DNA of 9,529 nucleotides from Pseudomonadota bacterium (GTDB taxonomy: Bacteria > Pseudomonadota > Gammaproteobacteria > Steroidobacterales > Steroidobacteraceae): NCBI GenBank assembly GCA_021826035.1, contig JAKBBE010000107.1:1-9529 (forward strand), written 5' to 3'. The notes beneath the pieces are model-generated. The model was not told the DNA's origin. It made no database searches and saw nothing but the letters and a program-made list of their open reading frames with translations. The position numbers and the translations under genes were made by a program. Below, one piece after another: positions 1-6,611 of this stretch. Numbering within the stretch: the first letter of the stretch is position 1; every line of letters starts with the position of its first letter.

Positions 1-911
1 CGAAGAAAGGCCGCGTCGTGGTCGGCTTTCGCGAACGCAGCGCGCCTTACGTCGCGGACGTGCATCACTGCGAGGTGCTCGCGCCCCCGGTGAGCGAGTG
101 GATCGAGCCGCTCGCCGAGCTCATCGGGGCGCTCGAGATCCGGCAACAGCTGCCGCAGATCGAAGTGGCGGTGGCGGACAACGTCACCGCGCTGGTGCTG
201 CGGGTGCTCGCGCCGCCCTCGGCGGCCGACCGGGAGCGGTTGCACGCGTTTGCCGCACGTCACGGCGCGCGCATCTACCTGCAGCCGGGCGGGCTCGAGA
301 GCATCGAGCCGCTCGAGCCGGGCGCATCGAGCGAGCCGCTCTTCTACGCGCTGGCGCAATTTGACCTGCGACTGGAGTTCCAGCCGAGTGATTTCGTGCA
401 GATCAATGGCCCGATCAATCGCGCGCTGGTGGCACAGGCGGTCGAGCTGCTCGCGCCGGCACCGGGCGATGCGGTACTCGATCTGTATTGCGGACTCGGC
501 AACTTCACGCTGCCGCTCGCCCGCTCGGGGGCGCACGTAGTCGGGGTGGAGGGCGAGGCGGCATTGATCGAACGGGCGCGCACGAACGCGGCGCGCAACG
601 GCATCACCACCGCACAGTTCCACGTGGCGGATCTGTCCGTCGCACCCGACCCGCAGGTGCCCTGGCTGCGCGGCGCGTACCGGCATGTGTTGCTCGATCC
701 GCCGCGAGTCGGCGCCCGCGAAGTACTCGGCACGGTCGCGGCGCTGCGGCCGCAGCGCGTGCTGTACATTTCCTGCCATCCGGGCAGTCTCGCCCGCGAC
801 CTCGGCATCCTGGTGCACGAGCACGGGTTTACGCTCGAGGCCGCCGGCGTCATCGACATGTTTCCGCACACCGGACATGTCGAGTCGCTGGCATTGCTGT
901 CCGGACCGTGA
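1..911 (+). CDS. rlmD: 23S rRNA (uracil-C5)-methyltransferase RlmD, 5'-truncated
   Basis: The window enters this gene in frame (first complete codon at 3), so about 303 C-terminal residues are visible of a family member usually near 430-450. The missing part would hold the TRAM domain and most of the Fe-S cysteines. The family transfers a methyl group from S-adenosylmethionine to C5 of U1939 in 23S rRNA. Seen in the sequence: the SAM-binding motif LDLYCGLGNFTLPLA (from base 477), the LLDPPR motif IV (Asp codon 696-698), and the catalytic-cysteine motif YISCHPGSLARD (Cys codon 774-776). The C-terminal signature DMFPHTGHVESLALL is also present. The overall pattern resembles E. coli RlmD, including KKGRVVVGFRE near the visible start, more than TrmA or RlmC. 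The residue after the catalytic Cys is His, where E. coli has Asn. The stop lies 11 nt before nagZ, suggesting co-transcription. Assignment to RlmD rather than another RumA-like enzyme is by recalled similarity. Confidence 0.93.
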   Translation, partial: KKGRVVVGFRERSAPYVADVHHCEVLAPPVSEWIEPLAELIGALEIRQQLPQIEVAVADNVTALVLRVLAPPSAADRERLHAFAARHGARIYLQPGGLESIEPLEPGASSEPLFYALAQFDLRLEFQPSDFVQINGPINRALVAQAVELLAPAPGDAVLDLYCGLGNFTLPLARSGAHVVGVEGEAALIERARTNAARNGITTAQFHVADLSVAPDPQVPWLRGAYRHVLLDPPRVGAREVLGTVAALRPQRVLYISCHPGSLARDLGILVHEHGFTLEAAGVIDMFPHTGHVESLALLSGP

Positions 912-922
912 GGAGCACACCG

Positions 923-1972
923 ATGACCCTCGGCCCGCTGATGATCGATCTGACCGGAACGGCGCTGACGGACGAGGAGCGCACCTTGCTCGCCCATCCG
1001 CTCGTCGGCGGGGTGATTCTCTTCACGCGCAACTACGTCGAGCCGCAACAGCTGACCGATCTGGTGCAGGCCATTCACGCGCTGCGCACCCCGAGGCTCT
1101 TAGTCGCGGTCGATCATGAGGGCGGTCGGGTCCAGCGATTCCGCCCGGGGTTCTCGGCGCTGCCGGCGGCCCGGCGCATCGGCCGCCAGTTCGATCTCGA
1201 GCCGCGCGCCGCTCTTGTGCTCGCCCGGGAGATGGGGTGGCTCATGGCCGCCGAGCTCGCCGCCTGCGGAATCGATCTGTCGTTCGCCCCGTGCGTGGAC
1301 ATCGATTACGGCGTGAGTTTCATTACCGACCGGGCCTTCCACAGCCGCCCGGAGGCGGTCAGCTCGCTCGCCGGCGCCTACGCCCACGGCATGCGCGAGG
1401 CCGGGATGGCGGCGACCGCCAAGCATTTTCCGGGTCACGGGGCGGTCACGGCCGACTCGCATGCGCAACTGCCGCTCGACCGGCGCGAGTGGGCCGACCT
1501 TGACGGTGACCTGATGCCGTACCGGCGCCTGATCGCCAATGGTCTGCCGGCGGTGATGGTGGGGCACCTGCTGTTCCCGGCGGTGGATGCGGCGCCGGCG
1601 AGTTTCTCGCCCCGCTGGATCGGGGAGGTCCTGCGCGGGGAGCTCGGCTTCCAGGGCGCGGTGTTCGCCGATGATCTGTCGATGGGCGGCGCGGTGGCCT
1701 ATGGCGGGGTGCTCGAGCGGGCCGCGCGCGCGCTCGCCGCCGGCTGCGACATGCTGCCGGTGTGCAACGACCGCGCGGCGGTGCAGCAGCTGCTGGCCGG
1801 ACTGAAGGTGACGCCCGCGCCGGCGTCCGCGGTGCGTCTGGCCCGTCTGCACGGCCGTGAGCATCTCGATGCGGTGGCGCTTCGGGCCTCGCGGCGCTGG
1901 CGCGAGGCGCAGGCGCTGCTGGCGGCCTGCACGGCCGCGCCGTTGCTCGAACTGGATCCCACCCAGCCCTGA
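923..1972 (+). CDS. nagZ: Beta-N-acetylhexosaminidase NagZ (GH3)
   Basis: A 349-residue, cytoplasmic glycoside hydrolase family 3 enzyme, close to the usual gammaproteobacterial length (E. coli about 341). It removes GlcNAc from GlcNAc-anhydroMurNAc-peptides during peptidoglycan recycling; in many relatives the product signals AmpC induction. Seen: the N-terminal pattern LMIDLTG...LLAHPLVGGVILFTRNY, substrate-binding DHEGGRVQRF (64-73), and KHFPGHGAVTADSH (167-180) carrying the Asp/His catalytic dyad typical of NagZ. FADDLSMGGA (248-257) carries the nucleophile, probably D250. There is no signal peptide. The ATG at 923 is chosen because AGGAG at 911-915 sits 7 nt upstream and the N-terminus then matches the family. 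The frame stays open back to 488, but that stretch overlaps rlmD and encodes low-complexity Arg/Gly/Ala sequence. The gene follows rlmD directly and is followed by a strong hairpin. Confidence 0.95.
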   Translation: MTLGPLMIDLTGTALTDEERTLLAHPLVGGVILFTRNYVEPQQLTDLVQAIHALRTPRLLVAVDHEGGRVQRFRPGFSALPAARRIGRQFDLEPRAALVLAREMGWLMAAELAACGIDLSFAPCVDIDYGVSFITDRAFHSRPEAVSSLAGAYAHGMREAGMAATAKHFPGHGAVTADSHAQLPLDRREWADLDGDLMPYRRLIANGLPAVMVGHLLFPAVDAAPASFSPRWIGEVLRGELGFQGAVFADDLSMGGAVAYGGVLERAARALAAGCDMLPVCNDRAAVQQLLAGLKVTPAPASAVRLARLHGREHLDAVALRASRRWREAQALLAACTAAPLLELDPTQP

Positions 1973-1974
1973 AG

Positions 1975-2006
1975 CGCACGCGGGTGACAACTGTCACCCG
2001 CGTGCG
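1975..2006. terminator. Perfect inverted repeat after nagZ, likely terminator or 3' stabilising hairpin
   Basis: Two 15-bp perfectly complementary arms (1975-1989 and 1992-2006) are separated by only 2 nt and begin 2 nt after the nagZ stop. In RNA this would fold as a 14-bp GC-rich stem with an AACU tetraloop. No T-tract follows on the plus strand (next bases GTGACGCATC), so it is not a canonical intrinsic terminator. It may block 3' exonucleases, act with Rho, or be a protein-binding palindrome. Its place between the end of rlmD-nagZ and the exporter promoter makes a transcription boundary the simplest reading. Confidence 0.6.
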
Positions 2007-2065
2007 GTGACGCATCGCACTGGGTTGCCGCCGTGCGAGGCGCGATGCTGCGTGCATGTCGCGGA

Positions 2066-2094
2066 TTTACCTCGCCCTTGTGCTGCCGTAGAAT
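2066..2094 (+). promoter_or_regulatory. Candidate sigma70 promoter for the exporter operon
   Basis: A -35-like TTTACC (2066-2071, 4 of 6 to consensus) and a -10-like TAGAAT (2089-2094, 5 of 6) are spaced by exactly 17 nt. This predicts transcription starting near 2101 and a leader of about 63 nt before the adaptor gene. It lies after the nagZ hairpin and upstream of the only operon that follows, which fits its role. The start site is inferred by eye from consensus. Confidence 0.5.
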
Positions 2095-2116
2095 GCGCTC
2101 ACCGAGCCACGCGTTT

Positions 2117-2139
2117 GGTTCCGACCGGTCGGGGGACCG
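2117..2139 (+). promoter_or_regulatory. Structured leader with 12-bp palindrome upstream of the exporter operon
   Basis: CCGACCGGTCGG (2121-2132) is a perfect 12-bp palindrome, about 20-30 nt downstream of the predicted transcription start. The same stretch can form two mutually exclusive RNA hairpins. One pairs GGUUCC (2117-2122) with GGGACC (2133-2138), including one G-U pair. The other pairs CGGTC (2126-2130) with GACCG (2135-2139) around a GGGG loop. The position suits a repressor operator or a structure affecting translation of the adaptor gene. No regulator gene is adjacent, so any function is inferred. Confidence 0.35.
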
Positions 2140-2163
2140 AGAGGAAAATGAGGGCGATGGAGG

Positions 2164-3414
2164 ATGTCGGCCAACGTGGATTCGAATAACAACAATCAGC
2201 TGTTGGGTCAGCTCAAGATTGATCGCAGTCAACGCGAGGCGGTGCACGCCCCGCGCACGCTGTGGATCGCGCTCGGTGCGCTGCTCGCGCTGGCGTTGCT
2301 CGGTGCACTCGGGTACTTCCTGCTCTCCCGGCCGCGTGGCATCGCCGTCAAGATCGCGATCGCCGAGGCGCCGGCGGGCGCCTCGAGCGCGGTGTTGCAG
2401 GCGAGCGGTTACGTCACGGCCGAGCGCAAGGCGACGGTTTCGGCGGAAATCGCCGGCATGCTGACGCACGTGTACTTCCAGGAAGGGCAGTCCGTGCGTC
2501 GCGGCCAAGTGCTCGCGACGCTCGACGACAGCGCAACGCTCGCGGCGCTGCAGCAGGCGCATGCGCAAACGCTCGCGGCCGTGGCGCAGTTGCGCCAATA
2601 TCAGGTGCAATGGGCCGAAGCACGACGCGATCTGGCGCGCGATCAGGCACTGATCGGTCAGCACCTGGTGTCCGAACAGGCGCTGCAGCAGGCGCAGACC
2701 CAGGCCGGCTCGCTCGCCGCCCAGGTGCTCACCCAACGGCGCGAGGTGTCCGTGGCGCGCGCGGCGCAACGCGCCGCTCAGGTCCAGGAGGACTACACGG
2801 TGGTGCATGCGCCGTTCTCCGGCGTGGTGGTCGACAAGCCGGCGCAGGTCGGGGAGATGATCTCACCGTTCTTCGGTGGCGGCGGCTTCACGCAGACCGG
2901 TATCGCCACCATCGTGGACATGAATTCCCTCGAAGTCGACGTCGACGTCAACGAGGCCTATATCGATCGGGTGCACGCCGGCCAGCCGGCCGTTGCCGTG
3001 CTCGATGCCTACCCGAACTGGCGCATCCGGGCGCGTGTCATCGCCATCGTGCCGACGGCCAACAAGAGCAAGGCGACCGTGCGGGTGCGCGTGGCCCTGC
3101 AGAGCAAGGATCCGCGCATCCTGCCGCAGATGGGGGTGCGCGTGTCGTTCCTGCAGCACGCCGGTGCCGCCGCGGCGCACTCGGACGTGCGAGCGGGGAT
3201 GGTGTGGGTGCCGGCCTCGAGCGTGGTGCGCCGGGGCGCACGAACGGTGGTCTTCACCGTCAAGGGCACCGAGGTGCAGGCGCATCGGGTCACCGAGGGT
3301 CCGCGGCGCGCGGACCTGCAGGCGGTCGGCGGGATCGCGGCGGGCAGTGAAGTGGTTCGCGATCCTCCGGCGGACCTCGCCGGCGGGGATCGAGTCAGCA
3401 TCCAGCGGGAGTGA
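2164..3414 (+). CDS. Periplasmic adaptor (membrane fusion protein, HlyD/MacA-like) of an ABC exporter
   Basis: A 416-residue adaptor expected to be anchored in the inner membrane and to reach through the periplasm toward an outer-membrane channel. Seen in order: a hydrophilic Asn-rich N-terminus, one membrane segment (about 33-55), and a first biotinyl-lipoyl half (about 82-122, with SGYVTAERKATVSAEIAGML). Next come an Ala/Gln-rich alpha-helical hairpin (about 124-208), the second lipoyl half YTVVHAPFSGVVVDKPAQVGEMISP (211-235), a beta-barrel region (about 255-335) and a membrane-proximal domain to the end. There is no lipobox, so anchoring is by the uncleaved helix. A TGA in this frame at 2149-2151 limits the start to ATG 2164 or GTG 2176. 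ATG is preferred, with AGGG at 2151-2154 as a modest ribosome-binding site 9 nt upstream. It is first in the operon, 6 nt before the ATPase gene. The partnership with the ATPase and permeases is inferred from order and spacing; the substrate is unknown. Confidence 0.93.
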   Translation: MSANVDSNNNNQLLGQLKIDRSQREAVHAPRTLWIALGALLALALLGALGYFLLSRPRGIAVKIAIAEAPAGASSAVLQASGYVTAERKATVSAEIAGMLTHVYFQEGQSVRRGQVLATLDDSATLAALQQAHAQTLAAVAQLRQYQVQWAEARRDLARDQALIGQHLVSEQALQQAQTQAGSLAAQVLTQRREVSVARAAQRAAQVQEDYTVVHAPFSGVVVDKPAQVGEMISPFFGGGGFTQTGIATIVDMNSLEVDVDVNEAYIDRVHAGQPAVAVLDAYPNWRIRARVIAIVPTANKSKATVRVRVALQSKDPRILPQMGVRVSFLQHAGAAAAHSDVRAGMVWVPASSVVRRGARTVVFTVKGTEVQAHRVTEGPRRADLQAVGGIAAGSEVVRDPPADLAGGDRVSIQRE

Positions 3415-3420
3415 ACGCAC

Positions 3421-4113
3421 ATGGGCGCATTGGTTGAAATCCGGTCCCTGAGCAAGGTCTACGAGCGCGGCCGCCAGCGCATCGAGGTGCTGCATCACAT
3501 CGACATGGACGTGCAGGGGGGGGAGTTCGTGGCGCTGATGGGCCCCTCGGGCTCGGGCAAGACCACGCTGTTGAACCTGATCGGGGGACTCGACAGCCCG
3601 ACGGAAGGGTCGTTGGCGGTGGCCGGGGAGCGCATCGAGCGCTTGAGTCAGGGGCAGCTGGCGCGCTGGCGGGCGGCCCATGTGGGCTTCGTCTTTCAGT
3701 TCTACAACCTGCTGCCGATGCTCTCGGCGCAACGCAACGTGGAGCTGCCGCTGTTGCTGACGAAGCTCCCGAGCAAGGATCGCCGACGCAACGCGAGCGT
3801 CGCGCTGCAACTGGTCGGGCTCGCCGATCGCGCCACGCACAAGCCCGGGGAACTCTCCGGTGGACAACAGCAGCGCGTTGCCATCGCCCGCGCCATCGTG
3901 TCCGATCCGACGCTCTTGGTGTGTGACGAGCCGACGGGCGATCTGGACCGACAGTCGGCCGAGGACGTGCTCGGGCTGCTGCAGCAGCTGAATCGGGAGC
4001 ATGGCAAGACCATCATCATGGTCACCCATGATCCGAAGGCGGCCGAGCACGCCGGGCGGACGTTGCATCTGGACAAAGGCACCCTGGTGGGGGGTGAGCT
4101 GGTCGCGGCATGA
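3421..4113 (+). CDS. ABC transporter ATP-binding protein, MacB/LolD type
   Basis: A 230-residue stand-alone nucleotide-binding subunit, the typical length for this group. All ATPase motifs are intact: Walker A GPSGSGKTT (41-49), Q-loop Gln93 in FVFQFYNLLPMLSAQRNVELPLLL, ABC signature LSGGQQQR (145-152), Walker B LLVCDEPTGDLD (165-176, catalytic Glu170) and H-loop His203 in VTHD. The Q-loop/YNLLP region and the LSGGQQQR form are characteristic of the MacB/LolD/FtsE family, whose members power conformational change in four-helix FtsX-type permeases. It acts as a cytoplasmic dimer on the inner membrane. The ribosome-binding site GGGAG (3407-3411) lies in the last codons of the adaptor gene, 9 nt before the ATG. 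The last codons overlap the next start (ATGA at 4110-4113), so translation with the first permease is probably coupled. In MacB proper this domain is fused to the permease; here it is separate. Confidence 0.96.
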   Translation: MGALVEIRSLSKVYERGRQRIEVLHHIDMDVQGGEFVALMGPSGSGKTTLLNLIGGLDSPTEGSLAVAGERIERLSQGQLARWRAAHVGFVFQFYNLLPMLSAQRNVELPLLLTKLPSKDRRRNASVALQLVGLADRATHKPGELSGGQQQRVAIARAIVSDPTLLVCDEPTGDLDRQSAEDVLGLLQQLNREHGKTIIMVTHDPKAAEHAGRTLHLDKGTLVGGELVAA

Positions 4114-5267
4114 AATACCTGCACCTGATCGGAGCGGCGCTGCGCCGGCGCAAGGTGCGCACCGGCCTGACGCTGCTGTCGATCGTCGTCGCCTTCTTGC
4201 TCTTCGGGCTGCTCGAGTCGGTCAACAGTGTGTTCGGCGAAGCCGGGCAAACGGTCGGCTCGGCGCACCGGTTGATCACGATTTCCAGGACCGGGCTGTT
4301 CACCCCCATGCCGATGAGTCTCCAGGCGCAGATCCGCACCGTGCCGGGTGTCGAGGCGGTCACCGGCTACACGTTCTTCGGGGGCAGCTACCAGAATCCC
4401 AAGCAAGTCATCGGATCGATGTTCGCCGTCGGGCGCAATTTCTTCTCGCTGTATCCGGAGTTCAAGATCGCGCCGGCTGCGCTGCGCCAGTTCGATGCGA
4501 CGCAGACCGGCGCCATCGTCGGGGCGGCGCTCGCGAAGCGCTATCACTGGAAGGTCGGCGATCAGATCCCGATCAAGGCGATGATCTACCCCCGGAAGAG
4601 CGGTTCGTACACCTGGACCTTCGATCTGGTCGGCATCTACCATGCGCGCTCGCCGTTCGAGGAGCAGGATTTCCTCCTGCGCATGCGGTATTTCAACGAA
4701 GCGGCGGCCTTCGGCAATGACCGGGTCGGGCTGTTCGTGGAGAAGATCGGCAACCCACAGCAGGCGAGCGATGTCGCGGCGGCCATCGATGCGCTCTCGA
4801 ACAACTCCGGGCACGAGACCAAGACGCAAAGCGACAGCGCCTTTGCCGTCGATTTCCTGAGTCAGTTCGTCGATATCGGTCTGATCATGCACGCGATCAT
4901 GGGCGCGGTGTTCTTCACGCTCATGCTGCTGACGGGCAACACCATGGCACAGGCGGTCCGGGAGCGCACCGGGGAGCTGGCGGTGCTGAAGACGCTCGGG
5001 TTCACCAACGGCACGGTGTTGAGCCTGGTGCTCGGGGAGTCGGTGCTGCTGGTGGTGCTCGGCGGGGCGCTCGGGCTCGGCGCCGCGGCGCTCGCGGTGC
5101 ATCTCCTGCAGCATCAGATCGGCTCGGCACTGCCGATGATGCCGGTGGGCGGGTCGATCTGGCTGCGCGGGGGGATCCTGATGGTGCTGATCGGGGTGCT
5201 GGTCGGCGCATTGCCCGCGCGGCGCGGCATGCGGCTGCGCATCGTCGATGCGCTGGCGGGGCGCTGA
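4110..5267 (+). CDS. ABC transporter permease 1 (FtsX/MacB-like)
   Basis: A 385-residue inner-membrane permease with MacB-like topology: TM1 about 17-37, a large periplasmic domain about 40-250, then TM2 (about 253-276), TM3 (about 305-331) and TM4 (about 352-370). After TM2 it has AVRERTGELAVLKTLGF (282-298), the conserved cytoplasmic motif of FtsX-domain permeases, and it ends with a basic tail PARRGMRLRIVDAL. The N-terminal KVRTGLTLLSIVVAF is the usual entry helix of this family. Its ATG overlaps the ATPase stop by 4 nt. The protein is clearly paralogous to permease 3 at 6612-7769. Shared stretches include RTGLTL, SAHRL/AAHRL, IDALS-NSGH and RER-GE---LK-L-F. It probably forms a heterodimer with another permease of the operon, but which one is not known. 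Confidence 0.93.
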   Translation: MKYLHLIGAALRRRKVRTGLTLLSIVVAFLLFGLLESVNSVFGEAGQTVGSAHRLITISRTGLFTPMPMSLQAQIRTVPGVEAVTGYTFFGGSYQNPKQVIGSMFAVGRNFFSLYPEFKIAPAALRQFDATQTGAIVGAALAKRYHWKVGDQIPIKAMIYPRKSGSYTWTFDLVGIYHARSPFEEQDFLLRMRYFNEAAAFGNDRVGLFVEKIGNPQQASDVAAAIDALSNNSGHETKTQSDSAFAVDFLSQFVDIGLIMHAIMGAVFFTLMLLTGNTMAQAVRERTGELAVLKTLGFTNGTVLSLVLGESVLLVVLGGALGLGAAALAVHLLQHQIGSALPMMPVGGSIWLRGGILMVLIGVLVGALPARRGMRLRIVDALAGR

Positions 5268-5279
5268 GGGAGAGACCCG

Positions 5280-6593
5280 ATGCTGAAGCGAACGCTGTAC
5301 GGATTGGGGGTGACGGTGGCCGTGATCGCCGGGGTCGCGCTCACCATCGCGCTGCCCTGGATGCTGATCGGGGTGCTCCTCGTGCTGCTCGGTCTATGGC
5401 TCGCCTTGACCCGACTCGGACGTCTGACCGGCAGCGTCACGGCCTCCGGCATCGCGACGCTGCCGCAGCGCTGGGGAAGCGCCTCGGTGGTCGTCGTCGG
5501 GATCGCAGGGGTGGTCGGCGTCCTGGTGGCGCTGCTCGCCATGGCGAGCGGCTATCAGGCGACCTTCCAGAGCACCGGCAGTGCGGATCGGGCGATCGTG
5601 CTGCGCTCCGGGGCGCTCTCGGAGAGCAGCTCGAACCTGGATCAGGCGAGCGTGATGCTCATCGGTGAGAAGCCGCAGGTGGCGCACGATGCCGCCGGTG
5701 CGCCCCTGATCTCCCCGGAGGTCGTGGTGGCCGCGTCGCTGTCCAAGAAGGGCTCGCGCCGTTACGGCTCGGTCACGATCCGGGGCGTGGGCGGCGAGGT
5801 CTGGGCGGTGCGCTCCGGGGTGAAGCTCATCGCCGGGCGGCGCTTCACGCCGGGGTTGCGCGAACTCGACGCCGGGCGCGATGCGATGCGGGAGTTCCGC
5901 CACACCTCGATCGGCTCGAGCGTCACCATCAACGGTCAACCCTGGAAGGTGGTCGGTGAGTTCGCCCATGCGGGGGCGCACGACTCGGAGCTCTGGGGCG
6001 ATGTGAACATGGTTGCGTCCACGTTTCATCGGGGCGCGAGCGTGCAGTCCGCGACGGTGCGGCTCACCAGTGCGCAGGCGATCGGCGCGTTCAAGGCAGC
6101 GCTGGCGAGCGATCCGCGCCTGAAAGTGCAGGCGCAGACGACGCGCGCCTACTACGCCAAGCAGTCCAAGGGCATGACCCGCGTCATCCGCGTGCTGGCC
6201 ACCGTGGTCGGGGCCATCATGGCCATCGGGGCCATGGCCGGGGCGCTGAACAGCATGTACGCGGCGGTTGCCGCCCGCACCCGGGAGGTGGCGACGCTGC
6301 GGGCGATGGGTTTTCGCGGCGGGGTGGTGGTGTTCTCCATTCTTGCCGAGACGCTGCTGCTCGCCCTCGGCGGGGGCATCGTCGGGGCACTGATCGCCTG
6401 GACGTTGTTTCATCATTTCACGGCCTCGACCATGGGACCGAACTTCAGTGCCGTCGTCTTCCAGTTCCGCGTCACGCCGAGGCTGATCGGCCAGGGACTG
6501 AAGTGGGCGCTCGCGATCGGATTCGTGGGTGGCTTGTTCCCGGCGCTGCGCGCCGCGCGCATGCCGGTGACCGACGGGCTGCGGGAGCTGTAG
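5280..6593 (+). CDS. ABC transporter permease 2 (FtsX/MacB-like, with extra N-terminal membrane hairpin)
   Basis: A 437-residue permease. From about residue 69 it follows the MacB/FtsX plan: a membrane helix (about 69-90), a periplasmic domain (about 92-298) with the MacB-type element SLSKKGSRRYGSVTIRGVG, then helices about 302-330, 349-378 and 405-422. The cytoplasmic motif AARTREVATLRAMGFRGG (331-348) matches the FtsX consensus, and the end is PALRAARMPVTDGLREL. Before this core are two closely spaced hydrophobic stretches (about 9-24 and 26-43) absent from the two sister permeases, giving six predicted helices rather than four. The ATG at 5280 has AGGGAGAG (5267-5274) 5 nt upstream, so the hairpin is probably translated. 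It sits 12 nt after permease 1 and 18 nt before permease 3. The sequence is only distantly related to its neighbours, so it may form the other half of a heterodimer; that is inference. Confidence 0.92.
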   Translation: MLKRTLYGLGVTVAVIAGVALTIALPWMLIGVLLVLLGLWLALTRLGRLTGSVTASGIATLPQRWGSASVVVVGIAGVVGVLVALLAMASGYQATFQSTGSADRAIVLRSGALSESSSNLDQASVMLIGEKPQVAHDAAGAPLISPEVVVAASLSKKGSRRYGSVTIRGVGGEVWAVRSGVKLIAGRRFTPGLRELDAGRDAMREFRHTSIGSSVTINGQPWKVVGEFAHAGAHDSELWGDVNMVASTFHRGASVQSATVRLTSAQAIGAFKAALASDPRLKVQAQTTRAYYAKQSKGMTRVIRVLATVVGAIMAIGAMAGALNSMYAAVAARTREVATLRAMGFRGGVVVFSILAETLLLALGGGIVGALIAWTLFHHFTASTMGPNFSAVVFQFRVTPRLIGQGLKWALAIGFVGGLFPALRAARMPVTDGLREL

Positions 6594-6611
6594 CGGACGG
6601 GCTGCCGCGCG

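Noticed and set aside
488..922. Longer N-terminal extension of NagZ from ATG 488
   Set aside because: It lies inside rlmD in another frame and encodes Arg/Gly/Ala-rich sequence unlike any family; ATG 923 has a good ribosome-binding site and restores the normal NagZ N-terminus.
2117..2139. Riboswitch in the exporter leader
   Set aside because: The predicted leader is only about 63 nt with simple short stems; no known aptamer core could be recognised.
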